DNA of 64,000 bases from Chimonanthus salicifolius (Eukaryota; Streptophyta; Magnoliopsida; Laurales; Calycanthaceae), in assembly GCA_013350335.1 (NCBI GenBank), contig CM023542.1:2232001-2296000 (forward strand). Direction: 5' to 3'. A model generated the notes under the pieces. It was not told the origin of the DNA and ran no database searches. It saw only the letters and a list, made by a program, of their open reading frames with translations. This document shows positions 33,021 through 44,016 of this stretch, one piece after another. A program made the position numbers and the translations under genes. Within the stretch, counting starts at the first letter, position 1, and every line of letters starts with the position of its first letter.

Positions 33021-33591
33021 GAAACTTCGCTCTTAATAATGTTTATTAAGAAGAACATTTGCATTTTCTAGGTTTTTAAATACTTTACACATTTGTAAGA
33101 AAATCTTTCAAAATAAAAGAGCAACTTAACTGATATTACTATTGTGTAATACTTAAAGATTTTGACCCATAGTGAGTTAAGCCACAATATAGAACACTTT
33201 ATAGAAAAACAAGATCTGAACCCTTCATGTTTACATTAGCAAATTGAAAACAAGACCGCGATTATATCCGATTAACCCCAATTAGATTTCCTGATCCAGT
33301 AATATTAGTAGAAAGCCATTACAGAAACCTAAAGATCCTAACGATCTGTTAGAGGATCCATTAAGATCATGAGTTTCGTGATTTTGATGATGATTGTTGT
33401 TCTTTAGACCACTATGAAGTATGAAGTTCATGTATTACATTTTTCTGAGACTACCCACCAAAATGTATGGCTCATCATATCAGATCATCAATGGTTTTTT
33501 ATGGTCTAGATTAATCAACCAATGGATCCCACATATAGATAGAAAAAAAATGAGGATTTTTGGTTGAGGTTGACATGGTTTGTACCATAGT

Positions 33592-34063
33592 CACAAATAT
33601 TGTTCTCGAGATATTAACAACTATTAATATCAAATACTTAGATTTTTATTAGAAAAATCTTGTGGAAAATATAATATTTAAAAAATAATAAATAAAATAT
33701 TAATATGGAATTTATAGGTATTTTACCAGGAATTTATCAGAAATTTATCGAAATATTATTGTGATATTACTATTTATTGAAAATTTACTGTAGTGCCAAA
33801 AAATTCAGAATCAGGGATTTAAATCTCGGTCTAGACTGAGAAATTTCTCTCTCATATTTTTTTATTATTAAAACCACATTTATCGGCTGATATCAGTATA
33901 TATCACTGATATATATCAGATATCAGCCGATAGTGATATATATCAGATATCGGCCGATATCTCAAATTTCAGCCGATACGATATGTTTCCCTGCTCTGAA
34001 TATTAACGACAATTGATATTTTACCAATAAAAATAATAAATTTAAAAATAACAAAAATATTTA
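33592..34063 (+). repeat. Dispersed repeat R, split by a hAT-like MITE
   Basis: From ACAAATATTGTTCTCGAGAT to TTTATGACATTGG the text is the reverse complement of a relative at 63493-63786 (shared words include GATATTAA, AATTTATCAGAAATTTA/AGAATTTATTGGGATATTA-like stretches and ATATTTATGACATT). The MITE at 33812-33993 interrupts it. Class unknown; no coding frame. Confidence 0.5.
33812..33993 (+). mobile_element. hAT-like MITE of the TATCGG family, nested
   Basis: It begins CAGGGATTTAAATCTCGG and ends ATATGTTTCCCTG. Flanks TTCAGAAT (33804-33811) and CTCTGAAT (33994-34001) match at 6 of 8 positions, an aged 8-bp duplication. The core holds ATCGGCTGATATCAG and CAGATATCGGCCGATATC. Confidence 0.65.
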
Positions 34064-34399
34064 TGACATTGGTTTATAGAACAACCACACGTTTCCTATT
34101 TCCCTTCTTGCATATCAAGGAATGTCTACTGAGATACAACGGCTTCAAAATTAAAATTGGTAATGCATCAGATGAAAGTATGAAACCGTGTCCAAAACTC
34201 AATCAAATGGTATTTTTTATGGGACAATAAAGCTGGCAAATACAAAGTAGAGAAAGTTAGAATCTTCTGAAGAAGATTTACGAAGGCCTAACTTTCTTTA
34301 TTCCCCTGTCATTTCCATAACCAAAAGAAGCTTCAACATTTCAGCACTAGAATCGAATTAAATACAGATGGACATGTCAGGATCATGAAATTTATCGCA

Positions 34400-34679
34400 T
34401 TCTTCTCCTACTTTATCTCCTTCTTTCTCTCTCAATCATCTCTCTGATTTTGCACATATATCTTTGTTTTTAGAAATTGCTGGGAGACAATGCCAGCCCA
34501 TCCCATCGTAAGCTTTACAGCTCTCTGCTTCTCACAGACTCTCACTTTCACTTCTCTCTTTTTTGTATTTGTACGAGAAGCTCTCTCTCTCTTTCTCTCT
34601 CTGTAGTCTGAAGAAAAATCCATTTCTCCATCTGGGTTTTTTTTTTTGAAAGATTTATCCATCTGGGTTCTTGTCAACT
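34400..34679 (+). promoter_or_regulatory. CT-rich leader upstream of the DUF868 gene
   Basis: Pyrimidine-rich runs (TTTCTCTCTC at 34424, CTCTCTCTCTCTTTCTCTCT at 34581) precede the start codon at 34680. CT-rich leaders are common near plant transcription starts. No clear TATA box was chosen. Confidence 0.3.
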
Positions 34680-35548
34680 ATGCGAGATCTCACTTCTTGT
34701 TTCTCCGAACATGCCATCAAAGTTTCAGATTCATCATGTTCGGGTTCGAACCCAGTTTCTTCGATGCAGAATACAGTATCATGTATCTATAAAACCAATC
34801 TTGGCAACCGGAAAGCAGCTCCTGATCACAGTCACCTGGTGTAAGAACCTAATGGGTACAGGCCTCAGAGTCGACGTCGACGAAGATCCTTCGTGCATCT
34901 GCAAGGTTGAGACGAAGTCATGGCGCTTCTGGAAGAAAAAAGGTAGTAGATCATTTGAATCTGATACAAGCAAGGTCGACATATTTTGGGATCTTTCCTC
35001 TGCACGATATGAATCGGGCCCTGAGCCTGCACAAAAATTCTATGTTGCGGTCGTGGTCGATTCCGCTCTAGGCTTGTTACTCGGCGACATGGGTGAAGAG
35101 GAAGCCATCAGGAAGTTCGACGCCAGGCCTCAAACTTCACCTTCCTTCCTTGTAGCTAGGAAAGAACACATCTTTGGCAGGACTCTGTTTTCAACGAAGG
35201 CTCGATTCAACGGCAGCGGAGCAGAGCATGAGGTTTTGATCAAGTGCAAGGGAGAAAATGGGGGGTCTAAGGATCCAGAGCTGTCGGTTTCGATTGATCG
35301 GAAGAAGGATGGTTCAAGTAAAGAAGTTGCAATGGAATTTTCGAGGGAATCAGACAATAGTTATCGATGGATTGCAGCTTGAAATGATGTGGGATGTTCA
35401 TGATTGGTTTTTCAATGCAGCTTCTTCTGGGTTTGCAGTTTTCTTGTTCAGAACCAGGAGTGAGATGGATAGTAGCCTCTCATTGGGAGAGAAATTGCCT
35501 GCAGAAAGAAGAGAATGCTGGGTTTTCTCTGTTGATCTATGCCTGTAA
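34680..35548 (+). pseudogene. DUF868 family gene with two frame shifts
   Basis: Members of this plant family are about 290-300 residues and begin MRD..SCF. Here MRDLTSCFSEHAIKVSDSS through CIYKTNLGNRK is read from 34680 in one frame. QLLITVTWCKNLMGTGLRVD through KVDIFWDLSSARYESGPEP, VVDSALGLLLGDM and ARKEHIFGRTLFSTKARF follow in a second frame. MVQVKKLQWNFRGNQTIVID, LEMMWDVHDWFFNA and AVFLFRTR to WVFSVDLCL (stop 35546-35548) follow in a third. The shifts are near 34811-34817 (AAAGCAG) and 35300-35311 (GAAGAAGGATGG), each explained by one surplus base. The conserved blocks are otherwise undamaged, which argues for sequence error or a very recent lesion rather than long decay. Function of the family is unknown. 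The frame starting at 34711 is open but its first ~34 residues are not family-like. Confidence 0.78.
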
Positions 35549-37315
35549 GTCCCCTTGAGAGATGATTTTCCAGATAATCTTTCTAAATATTGTTTTTACT
35601 AGTGTTCAATTTTAAAGGATCAGTATTCTTTTGTTCAGGAAATCAGTTTTGAATTGAATTTCATAGATGATTTGAGTTGTTAAAATTATTATTGTAAATA
35701 ATTTAAAGTTTTATTCAATCCTGCTTAACTCCCATGAAGAAAGTATCTCTCTCTCTCTCTCAGTTGTTGGAGTTGGAAGAGATCAACTTGAACAGACTCT
35801 GAGTCAGCTCAAGCTTCTTCAAAATTTAGAGTAGAATAGTACAAGTAACACAAATACATATTGTAGATTGATGAGTAAATTAATATTTTAAATTAAGAAA
35901 ATTGAAAATAATTTCAATAAACTATAAATTGAAAGAAATTCATCTAAAATGATTTTTAAAGTATTCACACAGGATGGAAAATATCCAAAATATATCGACT
36001 ATTGAAGGCTCTAACATATTCTTTTTTATTTTATTTTTTTCTATATTTTTGAAGATCGCCTTCTCTTTCTACTGTAGTTGATCTATAGCCTCTTCATTCT
36101 ACGCACTGAGACAAAATTTAAAAATGAGATTCGATAATCATATCAAAGTTGGAGAATATATGATTGATAGGTCAAAATTAAAACATACCCATTCATCTCA
36201 ATTACTTGCTAAATACAAATAGTTACCAACCCTCATGGCCAGTCACATTACATTTTGTTTGCCAACTGTTAATTGGCTTGACCTTGTCTGCCAACAGCTA
36301 TTTGGGTCGTAGTTCAGGGAACAAGGTGGGTTGGCCATATTGATCATGTCTTAGTTTGGTTACACTTGACCAAATACTTAATGTGTATTTGAATTGGGTG
36401 ACTAAAAAGTATGGGAGTTTTCACACGCTAGTGTAAAGAAAAATCAACTTTTTTAATTCTCTCTCTTAAGAAATTAATTTGTTTAAAAATGACTTTTAAA
36501 TAGAAAAAATTACTCTTTGCCCATATATAAATGTATACTTTCATTGAAAATCTTATCTTTTAGCAAAGATAGAAAATTTTAAATAGAAAAATAAATGTAT
36601 ACTACTTTGCTTTTTATGGAAAGATACCTTAAATTTTGTGTAAAGATTAATTTTCATTGAAAATCCTATTTACAATAAAATACACAAATTGAAAAGATAC
36701 CTTAAATTTTGTGTAAAAACTAATTTTCTCTTTTGCTAAATAATAAGGGATTATTATTTGTAATAGTTAATGGAATCTGTTTACTTGGTTAATTACTGGT
36801 GTACAATACATAATGGAGCCCACATCTTATTTCCAATCTCTATCAATCATATTGTTGATCTTATAGAATATATGGTGATTGAATTGTTGCTAGACACAAA
36901 TGTCATGCAATTATTTATGCCTTTCATTTGTTCTATTTTAATAATTTCATATTTGAAAATTTTCTCTTACATACATTATTAAATTCTGCGTTAGTCAAAT
37001 AATGTTCATGACAACTTGAGGAAAATAAATAATATATTTGATGGTGATTATTCTTATTTTCACTAAAAAGAAAAGGATATAAAAAAACTAAACCATATAT
37101 CTTGGTATGGTCCATTTGAAAAAGCTGAGGATAGAGCCAGTGTACTTCGTTATTTCATATGAGTTTTCGTTATAATTTTATATCGAATGTAAAACAAAAA
37201 TTAAAGGTGATTTTGTTACGTGATTTTTTTTAAAATCAAGGTGTTCAGACCTTTTAGAGAACATGACTAATTCTTTGAACATGTGCAAATCTCTCTGTCT
37301 ATACACACTGGGTAA
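35549..37315. other. Spacer downstream of the DUF868 gene, no gene seen
   Basis: AT-rich DNA. GATACCTTAAATTTTGTGTAA occurs twice in its core (near 36624 and 36699) as a local duplication. A CT dinucleotide run is at 35747-35761. Confidence 0.35.
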
Positions 37316-37325
37316 CAATACCTGT

Positions 37326-37701
37326 GGGTAACGATCCTCCAACGGGAGGTTTGTGTAACCAGACACGGGAAGTAGTGGATTTTCGATTTTACCCTTCGCA
37401 TGAACAGTAAAATCGGACATTTCGTATGAACTGTAAAATTTCGGCTAGCCGATTTATTGCTCATACAAATTTTTGGCTAGCCGATTTACCGTTAATGCGA
37501 ATTTTGGCGAACCGATGTTAGTGTTCATGCGAATTTCGGCTAGCCGATTTACTGTTTATGGAAATTTTGGCCAGCTAATCTTACTGTTCATGCGAATTTC
37601 GGCGAATTAGATTTACTATTCATACGAAGGGTAAAATCGAAAATCCACTAATTTCCAGTGTCTTATTACATAAAAAGTCCAGTGGGAGGATCGCTACTCC
37701 C
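37326..37701 (+). mobile_element. MITE of the GGGTRGCAAT family with an internal ~32-bp repeat array
   Basis: Inverted ends of about 85 bp run from GGGTAACGATCCTCC inward to GGATTTTCGATTTTACCCTT, and from GGATCGCTACTCCC inward to AAGGGTAAAATCGAAAATCC. CAATACC lies on both sides (37316-37322, 37701-37707). Between the arms are about seven degenerate units of ACTGTTCATGCGAATTT plus CGGCTAGCCGATT. Non-coding. Confidence 0.65.
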
Positions 37702-37709
37702 AATACCAT

Positions 37710-38490
37710 AGAGAGTAACTTGAACTCAAGACCTCTCGTATTTCTAACGGTTAGTGATTAATTTGCCCCCGAGTGCCACGTGTCATTTACAAAGTGAAAG
37801 TTATCCTTGCACAAGTTAGGCTAGGGTAACAAATGAAAGGTGCTCCGTGGAGACAATTATAACATGTCATAACTCCACTGGAACAATGCCATGTGCAATA
37901 TACATAGAAGGAGCATCGAATTCCTTAGTAGGGTAGGTATTATTTGATGGAATCCTAACATACCGTTCTGAAATTCCATATAGATGATAGATCTACAAAG
38001 AGTTTTTCTTTTCTTTTTTTTGATAAATTTTTATAAGATTCAAATTCTAACTAACAAATAAGTTTTTATAATTGAAATAATAGGAATATTTCAGCAACTA
38101 ATGGAAGCCATTGCATTGTTTTCAAGTCGATATTCTATCTTCAATTATTTTATTTGGCATGTTTAAATATTTTTTTTTTACATTACTTTACTATCTTTTT
38201 AAATCTCCAATTAACACATTAGTCAATGTTTTTATAGCCTCAATGAATTTTTTTCTACTGAAAATTATTTAGTTCTTTTATTGCAAAGTAAACTGATAGA
38301 AAGAAAGCCTCTCAAGTCTGTCAAACAACTTTGCAATGACTTGAGCAGAATGTAAGTATAAAACTTCAAAACTTGATTGATCATTCTATAAGACTAAGTA
38401 AAAGTCCTTTAATTATAGATCCTTAAAAGAAGAAGAAGCTCCTAGTGAGGTTGAAGAAGATTTGTAGATATGCAGTAGGTAATTTATTAA
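37710..38490. other. Intergenic spacer, no gene seen
   Basis: AT-rich spacer with T-runs; no recognisable element or coding frame. Confidence 0.3.
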
Positions 38491-38646
38491 GGTGTAGTTA
38501 AGTGGTTGACTCTCATTTCAGAAAGTGAAAGGTTGTGAATTTGAGCCCTCATGGCCTAATCTTGGTGTGCCCTAGGAGTAGTGGGCTCACCCGTGAGAGT
38601 TTTACGCTCTGCGGTTTCTCACACTTAATTTTTTTTTTAAAAAAAA
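38491..38646 (+). mobile_element. SINE family A copy
   Basis: GGTGTAGTTAAGTGGTTG (box A region), TTGTGAATTTGAGCCCTCAT (box B, mutated), TTGGTGTGCCCTAGGAGTAG, TTTCTCACACTTAAT and an A-rich end follow the family-A order. Confidence 0.6.
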
Positions 38647-39589
38647 TATTAAGAATTTGACAAGTGTCATGAGATAATTTGTCAGAAATGTGTGTTTGCA
38701 GAAAGCATGTTAAATGATACCATTGATTTTTGAGAAATTCCAAAAATCTCTCCAAATTCCACTCTACTTTTAAAAGAAACACCAATAAATTTAGAATAGT
38801 AAAAAATCATTTGGATTTTATAGCCTAAGGGTTGTTGTAATGCTAGTAAATAAGAGTAAAAGAAAAAGGCTAATCAAGAAGATAACAGGGTTATTGAGGT
38901 TTCAATAACCTAGCAATTTGAATATCTAGGTCTTTGGTTACACACTAGTGGCTTCTTGAATGGGGATGACAACCTTGGCATGAAACCCCTAAAGCCAAAG
39001 TGCCCGGCTTAAGAAAAATAGGGGTTGAATATTAAATTATAGCCCTGAATGTCAACAAGGCTTAGCCCTAAAAATGAATCCCATTTGAAAATCAGACTAG
39101 TCTAGGTTGCATGCATGTTGAGGCATGAAGCCCCAAGCCCAATCTAAAATAAAAGAATTGTGTTAATGGTATTATAATAGATTTTTTCTTTTTAACATAG
39201 ACATCTTCATCTCATATTGGAGGTCAGATTAATTACATGAATGTGTAAACTTCTCAATCTATATATACTGGAAAGTCGATAAAGAGAAATTCTATAGAAA
39301 ATAGGTCTAGAGGAGTTTGAGCGTAAATCGAACTTAAGACATCTCTTTATTAGTGGCATTTCTTGACCATTAGACTAACCCCATCTGATTTATTTGTACC
39401 GTATAGATGTAAAGTGGTGCTATGCATAAGTCTAGACTTTTAAGAGGGTTAAAATTTTCTAAAGGTATTAAAAAATTAAGACTCAAAAGTATAGTTGTCT
39501 TCTCTCCTACCAAAGCAAGGAATCCAAGGTAGTTTAGGATTTCGACGGGTCTCACTCGTACTCTTCTCTCCTCTGATTCTTTCCACATC

Positions 39590-40090
39590 TGTACCAGGCC
39601 TGGTCTTTCTCCTCTCTCCTTTTCTTTTTTCTACTTTATTTCTTTATTTGTCTATTATTTTTATTTTTGTTTTAGTTTTTAATAATATTTTCTTTTTATT
39701 TTATTTTCTACATCTTTCTAGTTATTCCCCTTCTTGTATATTCTAATTTCTATTTTTTATTCTTTCTCTTTCATTTACTCTTTTTATTCTTCTTTTTTTC
39801 TAATTAAATGAAAAGAGTCTTTTCTAATTTTTTGTTATTTTATTCTATAAATTCTTTATTTTTCTATTTTCTCTTATTCTTTCTCTTCTATTTTTCATCT
39901 TTTTCATTTTTTATTTTTCAATCTATTTTCTGTATTTTCCTCTCTTTTTTCTCCTTTTTTTTATTTATTTTTCCTAATCTGTTTCTTTTCATTTATGCTT
40001 TTCAAAAATTTCTATTTCTCTTCTGATTTCGTTGATCTTCAATTTTCATATCGCTTCTTATTATTTTTATTTTCTTTTGCCATTTCTTCT
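39590..40090. repeat. Pyrimidine-rich (T/C) low-complexity tract
   Basis: About 500 bp in which T and C dominate, with many TTTTCTTTTT and TTTATTTTT runs. The phenylalanine- and serine-rich ORFs here (39495-39746, 39808-40026) are products of composition. Confidence 0.7.
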
Positions 40091-40208
40091 TTTTAGGTTG
40101 AGCTCGGACTTTCTAACATACTTCTTGGCTTGATGAGCTTGGGCTTGAACATATAGTCTAAGCTTATGTCGAAGTTGGGTTTGACACAAACAAGTTCAAC
40201 TTGAAGTC

Positions 40209-40333
40209 ATGGGTAAAAAAATCACTTTTACCGCTCGGTATCTTTGATCTCGACCCATATCTCTTTCCTACTTTTTTTTTTTTGGGTAAATATCAGCCGA
40301 TGAAATACGTATCGGCTGAGATTTGTAACCCTG
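40209..40333. mobile_element. Decayed TATCGG-family MITE
   Basis: AATATCAGCCGATGAAATAC and GTATCGGCTGAGATTTGTAA end in CCCTG at 40333, as in the intact copies. The left end and the 8-bp duplication (ACTTGAAG/ACTTAGGG, 5 of 8) are uncertain. Confidence 0.35.
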
Positions 40334-40572
40334 ACTTAGGGATGTGTAAGGTGACTAGCCATAGAAGTTGGCGTCAGATGCTTATACAAATTCAGTGGCG
40401 TCTGGCTGACACTACTGTGTATATTATTTGCTATTTGAATGGGTAAATATTGGTAATCTGCCATGCACAATATTTCTTCTTTGAGTGCATATATATTGTT
40501 CAGACTATTTGATGTTCTTGAAATTAGCTTCTCAAACAACTCAGGAAAAGTTATCGTAGCTCATACCCACTA

Positions 40573-40760
40573 CTCCCGCTGTCTCATTTTAGTTGTCCTA
40601 TTTTAAAAAAATTGATTTTTTAAAGGAAGGGCTATCTAAACGCTTATAAACTTGTCTCCAAGAGTTGATAGATATAGAGAGAATCAAAATGACATATCAT
40701 ACAATTATTTTGGGTAAGTTCCAAAATACATATCCGACAATTAAATTAAGACAGAAAAAG
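40573..40760. mobile_element. Stowaway-like MITE, copy 2
   Basis: CTCCCGCTGTCTCATTTTAG at the left and GACAATTAAATTAAGACAGA at the right form a terminal inverted repeat. TA is present on both sides (40571-40572, 40761-40762). Non-coding. Confidence 0.65.
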
Positions 40761-41099
40761 TATATGGAAGCAACTGCTATTAGTGGGCCTGAAATCCTAG
40801 CCTACTATTCCCAGCCTATTGTTTTATTGCTTAACCGATCAACAAACAATATATATATTTTCTCCTACTTCTATTAGTCCAAATGCTGAAGATTTCTTTA
40901 GCTCTTTGCTGGGTTATTGTGTCAAGACAAAAATATGATTCAATTGGACTGCAATTCTCTGGACCTTAATGGATCAGTAATTCTCTGGAAGATGGTAAAA
41001 ATGACTAACCTCATGTATATGAGACAGGAGATAAAACACATCAAGCATTTGACTTGACAAAAGAAAGTGAATCAATGTGGTCATTGCTTACAAATCGAT

Positions 41100-41225
41100 G
41101 CTTGATGAAGGATGAAGAGAGAGTTGCTATGAGAGAGAGGCAGAGATGAGAGAGAGAGGCGCAGAGATGAGAAAGATGACGAGAGAAGTCTCGAGATAGA
41201 GAGAACATGGAAAACGAAGGGTAAA
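41100..41225. repeat. GA-rich tract
   Basis: Imperfect GAGAGAGAGGCAGAGATGAG repeats. A possible partial MITE end with AAGGGTAAAATTGAAAATT follows to about 41315. Confidence 0.5.
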
Positions 41226-41441
41226 ATTGAAAATTACATTAAAAAATTGAAAATCAGTGTTCCTGTATCAATTTTATCAGTGTTCAAATCACTACCCATG
41301 TTTTTGATTCCTCCCAACCTTGAGACCTTTTTTCTTTAATTTTACTAAATGTTGAAGACCAAATCTTCCAAGAGTTTCCTAAGTATAGAAGTCAGGATTA
41401 TTCTCGTATAGTTTGGAGGAAACAAGAACTCAATGGTCATT

Positions 41442-41575
41442 TTTTTTTTTTTTTTTGAATTAAGGTGTGAAAAAATCAGAGTCACAGTTCTACTAAAATC
41501 TCCATAGATAAATCCACTATTCCTAAAGCATATCAGTATTAGACCATAGAGGCTCGAACCTACACCTTTGATGAA
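41442..41575 (-). mobile_element. SINE family A, diverged copy
   Basis: Poly-T (41439-41456), then AATTAAGGTGTGAAAAAATC, ATAAATCCACTATTCCTAAA and GAGGCTCGAACCTACACCTT (box B complement). 5'-truncated. Confidence 0.45.
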
Positions 41576-41935
41576 TGGCTAGTATCAAAACTATGAAATC
41601 TTTCAAAGGTCTTTAACAAAATTTGGATTTAGATCCAACTTCTACAAGCTGAATCAAAGATAATTTTGAAATTGAGAGAACCCAATTTTATATTTATCCA
41701 AAGAATTCAAAGATAATTTTGGAATTTCTAAGACTTCCAAAATCCACTAAAAAAATGATGGCTCTTTGAAGGAAAATACCCAAAGTTTCAATACATCACC
41801 AAGACTCAATTTCATTTACAAAGAAGTTAAGAGAATGCTCATATCTTACTGAAAAAAAGCGACACCATGCAATTTTTTCACAATGAAAATAACGTTCTTA
41901 TGATTAAACTAGAACACAAAATACTAGAGAGATAA

Positions 41936-42103
41936 TTTTTTTTTTTTTTTAATTTATGTGTGGGAAACTGTGGGAAAACCAGCGTAAAACCCCCACGGAC
42001 GATACCCACTGCCCTTAGGGTACACTAGGTTAGGCCATAGGGGCTTGAACTTGGCACCTCCCGCTTTTTGAAACTGGAGGTTAACCAGTTGAGCTACACC
42101 CAT
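41936..42103 (-). mobile_element. SINE family A, full-length copy
   Basis: A poly-T tail at 41936-41951 is followed on the plus strand by TTTATGTGTGGGAAACTGTG, CCCACTGCCCTTAGGGTACA, GGGGCTTGAACTTGGCACC (box B complement) and TTAACCAGTTGAGCTACACC (box A complement). All family-A parts are present in order. Target duplication not resolved. Confidence 0.65.
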
Positions 42104-42289
42104 CAAAGAGAAACTTTAGTTGAGGGATGCCTACAATCGCCCATGGACTTTTTATTTATAGTGAAAATTTTGAAAAAATTACAACAAGACAATAACTTCA
42201 ATGAGTGTCATGTAGCATCTATTCTAAATCTATCGATCATAGCCTTACATGTCAATGAACTAAAAAAGAAAGAAAACTAAGAATATTTC

Positions 42290-43540
42290 AGATTGTGTTT
42301 GGATGAGGGGTAAATTTTGCAAAGGTGGGTAACCAATTATGAATATCCTTTGCTTGAAAAAGATTTTTCAACACTAAGAGTGGAGGAATAAATAAAGATA
42401 AAATTGAGATTGTTTACCATTACCCTTTAGTCACTAAACAAGTATAACGAGAAGTAACACCTCATTTCCCTTACACCCGGGAGGTCGGTGCGCCCAAGCC
42501 TTACTAAAGAAAGGATTTCATTTGCTATTTTGGTTTTGATAAGATAATGCTAATGATAATGAAGTGGAGGCTTGTCTTGTATTCTTATCTCATTACTCTT
42601 TGCTCCTTGTCAATAGACCCTTAAAGTGGACTTCTAGAGATGCTTATCTTTCCATCATTAAATTTAACATGAAAATTTAAAGATAACTCTACAATTTTAT
42701 CAAATTGATTTTTTTTTTAATTCTACTGGGCCTGAGGATGTCCTCATCAAATATGCTCTCTTTTTGAGATACCTTGGGAACTCTTTCAAAAGACCTGCCC
42801 ACCTTATTTATATATATACATTTTTAAAGGAATATTAAAAGCTCCATTTAACTAACAATAAAAAATGCCATCATGTGAAATGACAAAATGCCATTTCCAT
42901 AAGATGATTTTTTTTTTAAAATATTATGATAAAAATTTCTCATAAATAATAAATCTGTGAAATATGAATAAAAATAAGGGATACAACTTAGAAACGGAGG
43001 AAGGGGATCATTGAGAATATTAAAGCACTTTAAGTTTTGAGGAGAATCTCAATAATCCCCACAAAAAGATGATTCAAAAGAACAAAAAAATTGCAAAATG
43101 AAGCACAAAAAATGTCAAATATATAATAAAAAATAATGGAATCTATATATAGCTTGTAATACTATCTCCTAATTCTAAATTTAATAAGTATAGTAATGTA
43201 TTCTCAATAATTATGTTGAGATTATTCAAAATATGTATAAGAGTGCTAGAGTCATAGTATTATGTGCTAGACTTAGAGTTTATGGGCTAAAGTTGTGATT
43301 TTATGCACTAGTATTGGTTTATATGCTTAGTGTTGGAATTTATGCGTTAGAAGTGTTTTGTGAGCTAGAATATGAGATTAAATGCATTATTTTTAAAGTA
43401 GATGAACATTTAAAAAAGAAGTTTCAACGTGTGTTTAGACTGCTAGGGCATAAGAGTTTTTTTTTTTAAAAAGTTTGATTAGATGTACAAGATACGCTAA
43501 TCCGAATAATTTTTTTTAGGCATTTTGACCTAAAATTATA
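42290..43540. other. Intergenic spacer upstream of the aldolase gene
   Basis: AT-rich. At 43240-43420 a degenerate series of TTATGNGCTAGN-like units occurs, the reverse complement of the series at 13300-13440. No gene seen. Confidence 0.4.
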
Positions 43541-43731
43541 CTCCTCCTGTCCCAAATTAGTTGTCCTATTTAGATTTTAGAATTGTCCCAAAATAGTTGT
43601 CTCATTTGTATTAGAATAGTATAAAATATGTTGAAAATAGATGAAATCACATGGAGTGCTAGCCTTATATAGAAAGTTCTTTAAAAAATATAAATATTTC
43701 AAATGAGAAAATTAAAATGGGACGGAGGGAA
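43541..43731. mobile_element. Stowaway-like MITE, copy 3, in the aldolase promoter region
   Basis: CTCCTCCTGTCCCAAATTAG and the opposite-strand end of TGGGACGGAGGGAA form the CTCCCTCCGTCC-type inverted ends. TA flanks are at 43539-43540 and 43732-43733. It ends about 90 bp upstream of the likely TATA box of the aldolase gene. Confidence 0.7.
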
Positions 43732-43763
43732 TAGTTTTTAAGATATTTTTCTAAAAAAATCTC

Positions 43764-43988
43764 TTTCTATTCTAATTTATAAGTGACTTGCAAAAATCAC
43801 TTTCTATTCTACTTGTAAGTGACTATAAATATATAGTAAATATGTGACATGATTTTAAATAGGTTTACGAGTGCGACGGGTCCGCACTCGTCAAATACCC
43901 TAGTTGCGCTCTACTTACTACGAAGTTCTCCCTTTGTTACAAAGAGAAGCACAGAAAGCGCCTCTTTCATCTCTTCACCAACGCAAAA
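43764..43988 (+). promoter_or_regulatory. Aldolase core promoter and 5' UTR
   Basis: CTATAAATATATA at about 43823 is the best TATA box, about 165 bp before the ATG. Upstream, TTTCTATTCTA..T..TAAGTGACT is present twice (43764-43789 and 43801-43824), a short promoter duplication. The following GC-richer stretch is the probable leader. Confidence 0.5.
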
Positions 43989-44016
43989 ATGTCAGCTTTC
44001 TGCGGAAAATATCACG
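43989..44016 (+). CDS. FBA: Aldolase exon 1 (28 nt)
   Basis: ATG at 43989 codes for MSAFCGKYH plus one base, then donor GTGAGA. It is too short for ORF scans and is identified by the conserved MSAF start and the exact join to [14 protein letters not shown]. Confidence 0.93.

Noticed and set aside
34711..35382. Starting the DUF868 protein at MPSKFQIHH
   Set aside because: The first ~34 residues in this frame do not resemble the family, whereas the frame from 34680 gives the expected MRD..SCF start.
37388..37630. CRISPR-like regularly spaced repeats
   Set aside because: The units are degenerate and adjoining, the genome is eukaryotic, and inverted arms define a MITE.
39495..40026. Phenylalanine/serine-rich ORFs
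   Set aside because: They result from a T/C-rich low-complexity tract.
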